Source of the DNA: Hirudinaria manillensis
Lineage: Eukaryota > Annelida > Clitellata > Hirudinida > Hirudinidae
Direction: 5' to 3'
Length of the DNA stretch: 64,000 nt
Assembly (NCBI GenBank): GCA_034509925.1
Contig: CM067532.1
Location: 1,735,642-1,799,641 of the forward strand
The position numbers and the translations under genes were made by a program. Shown here piece after piece: positions 1 through 21,670 of the stretch. Under the pieces are notes generated by a model. That model was not told the origin of the DNA, did not search any database, and saw only the letters and a list, made by a program, of their open reading frames with translations. How positions within the stretch are numbered: the first letter of the stretch is position 1; each line of letters begins with the position of its first letter.

Positions 1-834
1 AGTCGGCACTTATTATAAATGCAAAACCAAACCCATCTAAAGCGGAGAATTAAAGACCTTACTTAGCAAGCTGTGATATCTCTTGTCAAACATTTGTCAA
101 TCAATGTTGCAATCATTATTGCCATCACTAGTTAACACCTTACAATCACAACGTCATGTATTTTACTTTGATATCTTGAGAAAATTATGAAAAACATATA
201 TTTAATCATATATGACAACTTATTTTGTAATGTAATTGTCTGATTACAATTATAATGAAAAACTGTGGTTTTTGTTGCTTAAATTAAAAAGGAGGTACAA
301 TTCCAAGTACGCAACAAAATATGGCAAAACTGAAGGCCCCAAATCAGATTTGCTCGTGGAAAGAAATTCACAAAAGATTTTGAAATTCAGGCGTTCAAAT
401 TAGATGACTAGATGTGTTTGTTCTTGGTAATGCTATTTATTAGGTTATGCTTATATTTCATTTTCAATCTAGAAGTCCTAAATTATGAAAAAAGCACGAC
501 CTCCAATTGGAAACAATTATTTTGCAATCATTCCAAAGATTTGATTCTCTGAACTCGACTCTGGCAGTTTTTGCCTTCATCTGAAGGAGAACTCATCAGC
601 TTTCATTTATTATTCAATATTGAAATGAAATAACTTGCACTGCCCTGTTTGGAAATGTCAGATAAGAAATTTGATACAAAACACGACAAGGATTTACACT
701 GATACAACTTTTGACAATCATGATATGTGTAACTTAAATTGACAATTCTAGCTATTTTTCATTGTTTGGATAAAGTATGTTTAAAAATTTCACACATCAC
801 ACACAATAGCACCCAATTAGCACCTTGCACTTCT
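1..834. other. 3' flank of CEPT copy A
   Basis: AT-rich sequence with no coding signal that I can support. An AATAAA on the minus strand at 611-606 is a plausible poly(A) signal for copy A, about 225 bases after its stop. Nothing else was recognised. Confidence 0.5.
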
Positions 835-3160
835 TTAAACCGGAGTTATTTTGAAACAGAAAATATTTAAGTGATCACAGATGTCTTTGCAAACCCAGCG
901 GACGTAGAATAAGAGGTTGACGATACAAAATGCCTGCAATCAAAAGGTTGTAAAATGAATTTTATCTGGTAGATTGAAAACTTATTAAATATAATCGATA
1001 AATTGCAAGTCTGATAGAAGCAAAGAGACAGTTGTCAAAATGGTTATATTAGAAATTTGGCCAATATTTGGGTGAAGGATGATAATGTACTTACAAATGC
1101 CATCCACAGGAAGCAGATTTCATTCAGATGCAAGATCTCAGCAACAAGGAGAAGCAAGGGACCTAAGAAGATGGAGTCCATGCAAGGCATGTCCGTCTTG
1201 GTCATGTAACTCACCTATTGAGTTAAATGTATTATTATTAAAATATACATGTTAAATTGAAATGTGTAAATAAACATGTATATATAATCATGGCAAACAC
1301 TAATGTTATGCTATATTATTGCTTTGATTTTATTATGTTAGCATTAATCTTTATTTTACTATGTCCTTATCTCTCAATGATTATAATTATAATTATTCTT
1401 AGGTGAAAAAGTATAATTAATATAATTTAAGAACTGTAATTCATATAATTTAGATAGCCAGTCATCCATTACACAGTTGGACAACAGGTTTCTCTCATTT
1501 AAACGACAAATTGATAAATAAAAACCAGAAAAATAACTAACCAGGACTTTACAGCACAGCTTGGTACCAACGAGTCCAAACATCATGTGGAAGACAACGA
1601 TGTTGTTCTCCATAACATTAGAGGAAGACAGGAAAGTGCAGGCAATTCCTAAAATGGTAAAAATGGTAATCGGGATGGCTGGAAGGAATCTGGCAGGGAT
1701 GAGTGGATGCCCTGTCCGATGTTCGACTCTATGATTTGATGAGTTGGAGTTATCTTTTTTAATTCTTTCTTCTGATTTACAAATGACGGAAATGTAGTTT
1801 CTAAGGATGATTGCTCCACCTATAACCACCGGAGTGCCTAGGATGGCATTCAGTTTGGTTCCCTTCACAAGCTGAGAAAATTTCAAGAGTGTTAAATATT
1901 AACAGGGTTGTCCAAATCATAGATGATTTGGTTTATCGTTAACAAACTTTTCCATTACTTATCCACGGCATAAGTAGGCATTCATAGCTTTTAATGTAGT
2001 GATTGTTTATGATAATCATTTTAAAGATTTATTTATAGTGATGCATATCTCTTTATAATAGTTTAGTATCATTATCATCAAATCTTACCTCATATGTCCA
2101 GAAGGATTCGCCGAAAACGCAGTTGAACATATACAGGCACATAACCAAATATTGGCCTTCAGTTACATCCAGGCTGTTAAATAACAATCACTCATAGTAG
2201 TCATCTTTCCAAATTTATAACATATACAATAATTATAAATATATATATATAGTGTAATATATAAACAATGTTTATGCATGAATCAATGGTAACTAGGCAA
2301 CCAAAACGGCAAAAATCAACATCAGGATTCCAAAATAGTCAATTGCCAAATCAGAATTACGGCCATATTTTAAACAAATCAAAATGGGGTTATAATACAT
2401 TGTGATGGTCATAATATAAAATTGGTCAGTTAATAGCCAATTAACGGTTATTTTGCTTGTCATTCTCGGTGCTTATTTCGGAATTAATCTTTGAAAATGT
2501 TTATGTTTCAAATTCTTACAAATTGAATTGCATTTTCCCGATGGTTGCTGTCTTCCATTGAGCGGTGTAGAACAGTATTGTGCCAAGAAAGGCCAACGCA
2601 GAGAACAGGTATGGAACTGCACCGAGCTGAGTCGATATGCAAACTCCGATGATGATTATGACTGAAATTTAATCGTTTATCCGGTGTTTTAAAAGTAATT
2701 GGGAGATTAATAAAGAGCTATTGGATAAATTCAAATATTAAATACATAAATGTAGTCTAAGAAAGGGAAATTAATATTAACCCATAGACATGGCGTCACA
2801 TCCATGGTCGAAAAGTTCTCCCAAAGGAGAAGAGCTTCCTGTTCGCCGAGCTTGCTTGCCATCAATGGCATCGAGAGATTGGTAAACAAAGAGGAATATG
2901 GCACACAGCGTATAGCACCACCAGGGAGCTTCACCGAAACCTTTTGGGCAATACAGCATGAGAAGTACTGTGGACAAAATATTGCCTATTAGGCCCCACA
3001 ATGTAATTGAATTTGGAGCCCACGTCATAGGGATCTGTTCCAACAGCCATCTCCAGAAAGGCTGCATGTACGTATCAAGCAAAGAATTCCCCTCAGAGGA
3101 ATACTTGTGTTCCTTGAGGCGCTCCAACTGATATTCGCTTAAAACTCTTCTTTTCTTCAT
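835..3160 (-). CDS. CEPT1: Choline/ethanolamine phosphotransferase, copy A (384 aa)
   Basis: This enzyme transfers phosphocholine or phosphoethanolamine from the CDP-alcohol to diacylglycerol in ER/Golgi membranes, the last Kennedy-pathway step. Six exons were rebuilt: 3160-2782, 2661-2520, 2173-2089, 1871-1542, 1214-1095 and 933-835; phases agree and give 384 aa, against about 406-416 in human CHPT1/CEPT1. The CDP-alcohol phosphotransferase signature DGx2ARx8Gx3Dx3D is complete at residues 100-122 ([10 protein letters not shown] then GELFDHGCD), so catalytic aspartates are kept. Multiple hydrophobic segments follow, and exon 5 carries the family block SYMTKTDMP. The residues around the motif ([17 protein letters not shown]) favour CEPT1/CHPT1 over SELENOI. 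Copy B lies immediately upstream on the same strand. Choline versus ethanolamine preference cannot be read from sequence. The exon 4 region is undivided here but split in copy B. Identity is seen in the sequence; location and reaction are family knowledge. Confidence 0.93.
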
Positions 3161-6096
3161 TATGATGTAGTTATCTGACTTCGCCTAAAATTAGTAAAAA
3201 TCAAGTCAATTGCCGCCTTTTTCTCAAATGATTTCATCAAGGCAAAATTTCGTCATAAAGTGACAAGTTATAGAAGCCTGGAACAAACGTCATTCTATTG
3301 ATTCCGTAAACATATCAAATTAAAAATATGAAACTTATGGAACCATGGCTTATGTAGCGTTTAATTTTTATTGAATTCGCCAGATGGACGTTGCAAATCT
3401 TAAGTCGATAGGGGTTCTTTTTAATGGATACTTTTAAATATTAACATCTGCAAATAATTGTTTAAGCAGGTATTTCAGTTAGACCTCAATGCTATAAATT
3501 ATACTTAAGTTGATTGAACATTGGCATTTATCTTTAAAGGTTTGAGAAAAAAATAGATACGTATTATCGCCGAGATAACAACAGCATCACATCCTCACAC
3601 GAAAACCACTTTCGTCATCAACATGCATCAACATCCTCCGATGTTTTCCATTAATTCATTATTCAGCCGTTAATATGGGAATCAGTCGAAATTGATGTAT
3701 GAAATCAATGAAGATAACTAGAATAAGCGCACAAAACTTACCGATGTTCAAAACGTAACGTAAACCGACAGTTAATATTCAGCGAGCATCTCCCCTTTAC
3801 ACGTGATGACGAGTTAAAGATAGAATTTAAACAATTAAACATTGAAATACAATGATCGGATTTTTAGTTATTCAATAAGGAATTAACTCAGAAATATTTT
3901 TAGCTTATTTGCGATATAAAATTTAACGCCATCTCTAATTCTAGAAAGAGCCATTTTGGAAGTTGACGGACTGTTATCGGATTGCTATCTGTTATCGGTT
4001 CTGGTTTTTGACTTTTGGTTTTAGTTGGGAAAAAAATGGTAACCTAACAATTTGTGTTATGTAAGTGTTACGTGATACAAGCTAACTCTAAGACTTAACA
4101 CTCATTATGTAACGAATAGTGCTAAATACTTTTGACCGATTATAAATAAATCACCTCAAACATGGAGCTTGGTTGCTAGTTATGTTGCCGATATCACTAT
4201 TGTTAAAACAAAAGGTAAGTATTGAATTGCACAAATGAACTCAAAACAATTCTGCTCACTTTAAAACTCTCGCCACGTGCTAAAGTCAGAATTTTCTTTA
4301 AGATTTCCGACAATCTTTCATCAATTATACCAAAAAAAACCTCTTAAGATGATGAAACCAAGTGATAGACTTCTGCGGATGTGTTTTTATTCTTGGCGGT
4401 GCGTATTGTGATCGCTATAAACATATCGACCGGACATTATCGATGTCTCTATAGATCCTTAGGTATCGATAAGATATCGGTTCAAACATGAATCACCAAG
4501 CTTCTTTTAACGGAGCTAAGCCAAAATGCTGAGTAGCAGGACATTGTTGCTTGCAGCCTAGCTCTTTTATAAAGAATAGCCCATTATAACAGAAACTTCG
4601 CTAAGGATTAATGTAATTGCTTGGGTTTCCCAATAAATGTCTAAGATAATGCGTTCGTTTCTTTGAAGAAAATCTTCTGTATCAATTAGCAAGAATTCTC
4701 ATCTGATTATTTTGTATATCCCAGAAAGTTTCTGATTATTATTAATTTATTCCAAAAGACCTCAAAAATTGGCTATCCTTCATATACTTCATATAAACAT
4801 AAAGGTCACATCGAAGACTCCTTTGTGGTACTGTAGCTGCTGACAGACGCATCACAGGAAGCGGATGGTAGCTAGTTAACAATCGACAGAGTGACTAAAA
4901 ATTAGTAATTAAATAAATTAAAGCTAAAAAAACAAGTAAACATTGAATGACAGAAATAATAAAATTCACCGATGACATCCGACAGCAAGCCAAGCAAAAA
5001 CTAAATGTTTCCTTGCAATGCTTTGTCATTAAGAACCCACAAATTGAGTAAAAACATGATCCAAATCTGCTGACAGGACTGCTGCATAGGCTAACATACT
5101 TTTGTCCTCAGCAGTACCTCGTACTTAAAAGAGGAACTGGGTACGTTTAATTTGAAGTCATGTGATTGTTACTGAATAGTGAATGTCATCGGATATCTGC
5201 AAATTATCCTCAAAACAAAGCCAAATGTGGCATCAGCAATGGATTTTTGGTGAATATTTTGACTTGAAAAGCATCTTAGGCCTCAAGCAGCCCAGCTGTC
5301 CAAGAGCAGGACAAAAAACGTTTTTAGTAATACAAACCAACTGATAATGTGAAAATCACAAATTTGATACTGATGAACGCTGAAAATAAAATAACTCCGA
5401 CAGCGTGGAACGCTTTCAATCATTATTAAAAAATTTTTTAAACCCCAAGAGATACAGCACCATACACATAAAAAAAAATGGATCTTCAAGGTTGCAAAGC
5501 ATTGAAGCAGGATCTGTCAGCTCTGATAACAGGAGATCCTATTTGCAATCTTCAAAGAAGCAAAGGAATAGCAGGAGCAATCGACTAGTTGTATGAATCC
5601 CTAAATTTAAACAGTGTGGCGTGTTGTTGCCCTACACTGTCGGTTTTCGCATAAATGCAGACTAATTGACACACATTAATTAATTAATTAATTAGCATAC
5701 ATTAGCCACCAATGGCCTAAAATTGGTTTTAAGCTTATCACAACAGAATGAGCCTAGAATGTTGTAATCCATTGTCAGCTAAAGCTGACAACTTCATCAA
5801 TCTGTACACCACAGGGACAACATATGGTGGCAATGAGATGATGATGATGATGATGGTAGAAAGAGACAAAGTAGTATTCCAAAGGCAGGATTAGCAAAAT
5901 GCTTGGCTTAAGGGAGTTTGAAACAAATGTCTAGCATCCAGTACAGAGGACTACAAACCAAATAGTTTCCTTGTTTAGCTGACATAATTCTTCTTTGACA
6001 TGATTTTCATTTAAAAAAAAACATGGCTGGTTCATTGATGCAAAAATAAACAAAATGGCAGAACACGAACGACCTATGATCTCAATCAATGGTCTG
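3161..6096. other. Spacer between CEPT copies A and B
   Basis: Apart from the likely 5' UTR exon of copy A, this stretch has no recognisable gene. It holds two GTTATCGG words near 3973 and 3992, several TATCGAT words around 4428-4480, a short TTAA run at 5678-5695 and a small GAT repeat at 5835-5855. Open frames here are short and lack splice or family support. Confidence 0.5.
3742..3820 (-). promoter_or_regulatory. Probable 5' UTR exon and promoter side of CEPT copy A
   Basis: On the minus strand a strong donor (GTAAGTTTT, exon edge 3742) could splice to an acceptor TTTTAG ending at 3185, 24 bases before the copy A start codon. This would be a non-coding first exon; its upstream edge is a guess. 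Copy B also has an acceptor just upstream of its ATG (TGTTTTAG near 10794), so both paralogues may have a 5' UTR intron. Confidence 0.45.
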
Positions 6097-9000
6097 TCAG
6101 TCGTGACTGGAGTTTGACCTGACGTCGCACTGGGGCGGAGTTATCTTGAAGCAGTAGATGTCAAGATGGTCGCAGATGTCACTGCACACTCTCGTGACGT
6201 AGACGAGCAGATTGATGACGTTGTAAATCTGTAAAATAAACAATTGTCGATGTGGTGTAAGGATGGGGAGGATATAAAGCATCATTATCATTATCACCAT
6301 GACAAACAACATTCAAGTTAAATGTTGTTTTTTAATCTACGTCATGCTGATTCTAAGATGAACATAAACTCAAGCTCTTACAAGTTTTGTGATGATTATT
6401 ATTCAAGTGATATTGATTTAGTAAACTCCTACAAAATTATTAAACTCTTGCAAAGTTATTAAACTCTTACAAATCATATTGTAATTATTATTCAAGCTAT
6501 TACATTATTACTCATGAGATAATTGGTAAACCCTTGGCAAGGGACAATTGTACATAACAAGCTTAATGATTATCAAAGATTATTGGCAAAATAAGATTCA
6601 AAATTAACAAATGAAAAACAAATCAATCCTAGCCAATTTAATGGATTTAACCACTTTTGAAGTTATATGGGAATCAAAGGAACTCAAATTGATTATTACA
6701 AATAGAAGGGAATTCCTGCTTTCCTTGTTAGTGCAGTGATTACAGTAATTATTTCGAAGCACAGTGCCAATATTTAGTTTGATTTCTCAAAAAATTAAAT
6801 TAAATAAAAAGTTGTCAAAAAATGAATATTAATAGCCTCGAATATATAACCAAAGAGCAGCTATAAATAAAGCGATGTTTGTGTCACTCACGAATGCAAT
6901 CCACAAGAAGCAGGTTTCCATGGAGAAGCTGAGCATCTCTGCGACTAGAAGGAGCAAAGGGCCGACAAATATGGAGTCCAAACAAGGCATCTCCGTCTTG
7001 GTCATGTAACTCACCTACAAGTTATTACGAATAATTTATAATAAATAATTAACAGATAAAATCCAGAATGTGCCACTCTAGTTGTTCTAATAAGATTCTT
7101 GGAATAAATAAATTAGGTCCGAACTTCACGAAACATATAGCAACACGTGACATCTTGATTCTAATTTTAGCATCAGCTACATGAATATTAAACAGCTCCT
7201 ATCCACCAACCAGAACAAGACAGCAGAGCTTGGTAGCAACAACTCCGAACGTGATGTGGTAAAGGACAACATTGTCCTCCAGCAGACGAGTGGCCGAGAA
7301 GAAGCAGCAGGAGAAACCGAAAAAGAAAAATATTCCTATCGGAATCGCCGGCATGTACCGCCTCGGGACCTGTAAAAGTGGGAGGAGCTACATAAATTAT
7401 CTAAATTCGAGGATAGAATTTCAAGTTAATCTGATATCTTTCTAATCATACTATCCAGATTACTTGAAATTTTTAATTTGAAATATTTTAAAAGTGAAAT
7501 ACGATTAAAATTGAATAATAGGATGCAAAATATTTTAAAATGCAGCCATAAATATTGTATCAGATAAAAATACACAAGGAATAATTAAATCAAAATAAAT
7601 CAAAAAAAAATAATCACATTAATATTGCAAATATCATTTATGAGCAATAACCAGTAATTAACCATAGAACCGAATAGTTCACGTGTACTTGAAATATTTT
7701 ATAGCAGATATTGCTGCTTGCAAACACTTTTAAAGATAAGCAAGAACAATCCTTCTGAATCACATGTTAAATCTCAAAGTTTAATGAAAATTGAAAAATT
7801 CACGAGCGATGATTTTGCTCCATAATATTTTTTTTTTGAGGGTGTTTGAATTTAGATATCATTTCAAAGTGATGCTAAAAGTGGAAGAGAATGAGAAAGA
7901 TGAGCCATCTTGCTTAAACCTCATTCAGGAGATGAAGCTTTTTTGGCCAACAAAGAAGACGAAAATATGTCGCTGGAAACTTCACTATTAAAACTAAAAA
8001 CAATAAACAAATGTTCTGACAAAATCTGAATTTAAAAAAAATTGAAAATTGTCATTTCAACTTTTTCAGGCAAAGAGGAAGGTCAACCATAAATTAACAT
8101 AAATTTTCATGTAATAATACTAGCAGTAGTACTTTTACAATCAGCTTAAAGTGCTTTGCAAATTGATTTGCAAAACGATTGAACAAAAAAAGGCAAATGA
8201 ATAAACCAACCAGAGTTTTCAATTTCTTGACTTCCTCTTCACAAAAGTTCGACGCGGTCACAGGCTTTGCTTTGTCGTTGCTTTCGGCCGTCTTGTTGTC
8301 GTCTGCTTTATAAATGACGACGAGGAACGTCGAGAGGATGTAGATGCCAAAGACCGAGGCGCTCAGCCAGAGAATCTGATTCACCTTGAGACCGAGTATA
8401 ACCTACAGAAAAGTCATGAGGAAATTATCAACACCAAAACAACAATAAGAAAAATTATAATATAAATCCTGTAATTATTACATTCACAATATAATCCCTA
8501 CAATTAATACAATCATATAAACAAATATGATCAACATTCAATTTAAAGACGTTGAGCACGTCGTGCACAATGACGAGAGTGAAGCTTTGTTGATGAGGAG
8601 ACTAATGAGCTGATTTTGCAGGGCTGATCTTAACGAGCAAAATGACTTGCCTCGTAGTTCCAAATGGATGCTCCGAAGACGGCATTGAACAGGTACAACG
8701 AGGTCACGGCAATCTGTCCCTCGGTCACGTCCAGTCTGTTGAAACGGTTAACGATTATTAACGAATCGTTAGTAATAAATAATTAACGAGTTTAAAATGG
8801 TTATAAATAATCGCCCATTTTTTCTCTTTGATGTCAATATTTCCTCAATCGTGGGAACAACACTACGGTGTTCTTTGTGACTTTTTTTATGATAATCACT
8901 TAGAGAAGGAAATGTGACTAATAATACTTTTGTTCTTAAGCATACTCAAAACAGGAAGTCATAGAAAATCTATAAATGACGAGGATGGAAACAATAATGT

Positions 9001-10768
9001 GCATAATTTATTCATCAGGAATAATTAAACATTCATCAGCGAATTGAATATTTTTAATTTCTTCACCAGGCATGTCATTTCAAGTTTTTTTCAGGCAAAG
9101 AGGAAGGTCAACTATAAATTAACATAAATTTTCATGTAATAATACTAGCAGTAGTACTTTTACAATCAGCTTAAAGTGCTTAGCCTATGTAATTCAAGCA
9201 TGATTTCAGATAGAATCTAAAGAAGATTTCTTTCTTAATGGGAATCTAATCTCTCAGAAAATTACTTGTCATAGAGTGCAGATTACCGCTTTGTTGGACT
9301 TAGTTCTCTGCTAATTGTTGTCAAAAATACCAGGCTTTGAGATGTTTAGCAGTTGGAATGGCTTGTTGTTCATTACCAGACATTAAATTGGTCTTCTTAA
9401 ACCTATGCTCCATCAACTAACAAACACTACAAATTAATTATAGTTATAATTATAGTGCTTATTAAGTAATTTACTTGTGCCCGTTAAGTTAAACTACTGA
9501 GGATTGGTCAAACCCGTAAACTTTTATGAAGAACTTAAATCTAAAATTCCAGAGGGACTTGCAATCCTGATAAGCACTATCATCTTGCCTCAGTGAGGCC
9601 ATTTAGGGTTGACATATTTCATTTATCATTCCCAGTACTGTCATCAACATCAATATCCACATAATCAGTAATGACATTTGCAAAGTCACTTCAGCGATAA
9701 AACAGCGTCCTTCGTGGAAAAGTCTTGACAAACATTATAGACTAATTGCTCAATATTTATCTTTTTGAATTTATAATTCTCCATTAAAATCATTTTCAAC
9801 ACTAATTATAATAACTTTAAATAAATCAACCAATATTAGTAATGATCAATTAGAAAAATTTAAATATTATTAGAACATAAATTAAATATTATTAGAATAT
9901 AAATTAAATATAATTAGAATATAAAAATTTAATTAACGAAAACTGAGCTGGCTTTTCATAACATTAATAAAAAGTCAAAACTAACAGCCCAAACTTCATG
10001 ATCCCAGTGGCAAATGTCCTCCATTGTGCAGTGTAGAAGATGGTCATGGTGATGAAGGTGACCATCGAGAATATGTAGGGGCTCGACCCAATCTGGGTGG
10101 CAATGCACACCCCGATGATAATTATGACTGAAATATTTCACAAATAGGAATGAAAAAAGTGACAAGGTTGTATGAGAATGTATGAGGTTGCAAATCAATA
10201 GCTACAATTAATTAAGGTAATATCTAATTAGTAATGATTGTAAATGCTAAACTAATGTAATTTTTAAAAAAAGATTTGTAATAATAATATTATAATTGTT
10301 GTAATACTATTCCACAATTCATACGGTGTGTTAAATATATGTATATAATTTTGACCATTGGAGAACTGAATAAAACCAACCAATCGACATGGCGTCACAT
10401 CCATGGTCGAAAAGTTCCCCCAAAGGAGAAGAGCTTCCTGTTCGCCGAGCTTGCTTGCCATCGATGGCATCGAGAGATTGGTAAACAAAGAGGAATATGG
10501 CACACAGCGTATAGCACCACCAGGGAGCTTCACCGAAACCTTTTGGGCAATATAGCATGAGAAATATTGTGGATAAAATGTTGCCTATTAGGCCCCAGAG
10601 TGTGATAGCATTTGGAGCCCAAGACATGGGGATCTGTTCCACCAGCCACCTCCAGAAAGGTTGCATGTATGGATCGAGTAAAGTGGTTCCCTCGGAGGAA
10701 TACTTGTGTTCCTTGAGGCGCTCCAGTTGATATTCATTCAAAATTCTTCTTTTAGTCATGATGCTCAT
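6097..10768 (-). CDS. CEPT1: Choline/ethanolamine phosphotransferase, copy B (406 aa)
   Basis: Paralogue of copy A with the same predicted reaction. Seven exons: 10768-10381, 10127-9986, 8735-8651, 8402-8211, 7369-7211, 7014-6892 and 6228-6097; all phases agree and give 406 aa, the usual family length. The full DGx2ARx8Gx3Dx3D motif lies in exon 1 at residues 103-125. The first exons of A and B are near-identical around the motif, but later exons have diverged strongly. Copy B has an extra intron (8210-7370) where copy A is continuous, and its third intron appears to begin with GC (GAG then GCAAGT at 8650), whereas copy A has GTAAGA there. Two ATGs are possible: 10768 (M-S-I-M) or 10759, which aligns with the copy A start. 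Introns hold a duplicated 106-bp segment. Identity is certain; a change in substrate use after duplication is possible but unproven. Confidence 0.93.
8051..8156. repeat. Direct repeat, copy 1 (pair with 9074-9181)
   Basis: About 106 bases nearly identical to 9074-9181, in the same orientation and about 1.02 kb apart. Both lie in introns of CEPT copy B. Differences seen are a few bases near the left end and one C/T change (GTCAACCAT versus GTCAACTAT). This could be a recent segmental duplication or a short mobile element. Confidence 0.85.
9074..9181. repeat. Direct repeat, copy 2 (pair with 8051-8156)
   Basis: Second copy of the intronic repeat, sharing the stretch from GTCATTTCAA to TTAAAGTGCTT. 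It lies in intron 2 of CEPT copy B. No clear terminal inverted repeat or target duplication was found at the edges. Confidence 0.85.
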
Positions 10769-11507
10769 TTAAACCGTACTCTTGGTTGAGACTAAAACAA
10801 ATACAGGCATTTGAGAATGACATTCATTACAAATCTTTTTTTTAATGAGTTATTGTACTGCAAAACATATTGAGATGTAAAAGAATTCTAAAACTTAAAA
10901 ACAAATCAGTACAGAAACTTTTTCCCAAATCAGATACTCCAAAATAGCTTTAAATTATTAACATTAGCTCTGCAGCGTACGAAACAAAAGGTGGCAGGAA
11001 TCCAAAACGTTCCGAGAACACTGGCTGACGAATCAATACCAATCGATAAGCAAACTGTTATTACTACACGCAAAAACGACGTTACGATATGTAATTGCGT
11101 CTATCGAAGTTCACTAGTTATGGATCACGTGAGTTTAAAGCACACGATATCGACCACATCGTTAAGGTAATTAACGTTGATAAGCGCCGCCCATCGCACT
11201 CATCGTGGAACTTTTATGCATCAATTAAAGCCCTTAAGATGACACAAATTACCTCAAGATCAGTCGTCAACTGTCGGACATGACAGCAATAACTCCGATA
11301 ACCCGATAACAAAAAAACAACAACAAAAAGCAGTACACAATAGCGCTAAGCGGTACCCTAGAGAAGTGACATCTTTTGTGAATGTAATTTTCATATCGTT
11401 GTTGAATATATTTAGATTGGTTTACTCTTAATTAAACAAAATTCTAACTTAAAATAGCTAATTTTCGGTAACCATCTTCGTTTAAACCTTACTCGTTACG
11501 TCGCAAT

Positions 11508-11592
11508 TAGTATATATATATACACACATATGTATGCGTGTGTATATGTATATATTTATATATATACACATGTGTACGTGTGTGCGTGCGGC
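11508..11592. repeat. Alternating TA/CA/TG tract
   Basis: A run of purine-pyrimidine dinucleotides (TATATATACACACATATG, then GTGTGTATATG and ACGTGTGTGCGTGCG). Such tracts are prone to Z-DNA formation and slippage; no function is implied. Confidence 0.8.
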
Positions 11593-12337
11593 ACACGCAA
11601 CCACCATCCGCATTCCCTCAACTCCACTTCCACAGCTAAGTCATTCCAGCCCATAAACCTCCTGCAGTTAACACCAGCTGATATTTTTTAATTACCAAAA
11701 TAAGTTGCCCAATCAACCCCAGAAAACTCAACCAGATGCTTTTATTCACAATCAGTTTTCTCGAAATCGTGCGAGTTTAAAAAAAATATATATTTATACG
11801 TGTGTATCTGTATATCCAAATTAAATATATTTTATGTTTCGAAAATTGCTTGGAATGGAGTGCATAGGAAAAGCATGGATCAGGGTTGTCAAAAGCTACT
11901 GACAGCGGGCTCAAGCACCGCACGAGACGAAACGACCGAACGTTGAGCGAGGTGAAGGCCGCAAATAGTAATCAAATCGTATCTTTTCCAGCTGTCGAAA
12001 ATAAATAAAATTAACTGAAAAGATTCAGTGCATATAAAGTCTGCATAATTCATTAATTCAGAAATAATGGAGGGGTCAACATCTTCAAAATTATAGGAAA
12101 ATAAAGGTGAAAACCTGTATGAAAAATGTCCTTCGTTAAAGCTACACGAGTTGAGAAACCACAAACAAGCATTTGTTTTTCTTGTTAGAATGGCATAAAC
12201 ATAATGCAGAATGGTTATTTGGAATTCATTTGAAGCCAATTCACTTTTAGCCACCACCTGAGTAAATATTACAACCTATCATCATCAACTCAGTTCATCT
12301 ACGTACAGTGGAATGCTAAGGCATTCATTCGTTCGTT

Positions 12338-12432
12338 CAAATGAATTGATTCAAATGAATTGATTCAAATGAATTGATCCAAATGAATTGATTCAAATGA
12401 ATTGATTCAAATGAATTGATCCAAATGAATTG
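12338..12432. repeat. Minisatellite, 14-bp unit, about 6.8 copies
   Basis: Tandem copies of TCAAATGAATTGAT. Units ending TTC and TCC alternate in a higher-order pattern (two of one, then one of the other). It starts about 90 bases past the FRMD stop codon, so it may be transcribed in that gene's 3' UTR. Confidence 0.9.
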
Positions 12433-12519
12433 TCCACGAAAGCTTTCAAATGTATGACTTGACAAACCACAACCATTTGTTAATGACGAGATTTCGTTTT
12501 CTGTACATTCAGCTTTTGT

Positions 12520-21151
<8,632 letters not shown>

Positions 21152-21670
21152 TGACTGTGAAATCTTATTTCAAGCACAAACACAAGATCGAAACACCATT
21201 TCCTTCCACTCGCGTCTATCGACGCGCGATTTCGACAGAGATGCAACACATTAACGGCCGGTCCGATATTTATTTGCTTTGGCGGTCTCCCGACAGCATG
21301 CGCCAACTTGGGAAGCAGAGCCAAAGCCTAGAAATTCAAAGGGTTCGATTCTGGTGCATCCACCGCCAACGTCTTGAACCCGAAGTCAACAAGTAGAGTT
21401 CTGACGATCACATTTACAGGTCTCAGTTAACTGTATGCGCTACCAAGGCCAGCAAGCACTGAAAGCAGATCATAATCGATAAAACGAAAATGGTCTTCGC
21501 AGTTACTCGGCGAACGTTTTTCTAATACAAAACCTTAATACAAAAATCACCGCGCAGGTAAACCTTTGCCAAGAAAAAGAAATTATCGAACACAATTTTT
21601 ATTCTTTAAATAACATTTGTTTGCTGTAACTGTATAACAATTTTAGTTTTTTTTTTTAACCATGGACATT
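21152..21670. other. Short spacer between FRMD and TUBGCP4
   Basis: About 520 bases separate the two minus-strand genes. A minus-strand AATAAA at 21603-21598 is the likely TUBGCP4 poly(A) signal. The remainder should contain the FRMD promoter; no specific motif is claimed. Confidence 0.5.

Larger units (their letters stand above)
10769..12519. other. Spacer between CEPT copy B and FRMD gene
   Basis: Holds the 5' flank of CEPT copy B (two CCGATAAC words near 11295-11311; an ATCACGTGA E-box near 11125), an alternating TA/CA/TG tract and a 14-bp minisatellite. The open frames here (for example 11889-12257 minus) show no family resemblance or codon pattern that I trust. Confidence 0.5.

Noticed and set aside
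11889-12257. 122-codon minus-strand frame between CEPT B and FRMD
   Set aside because: No domain, unusual composition, no splice signals linking it to a neighbour.
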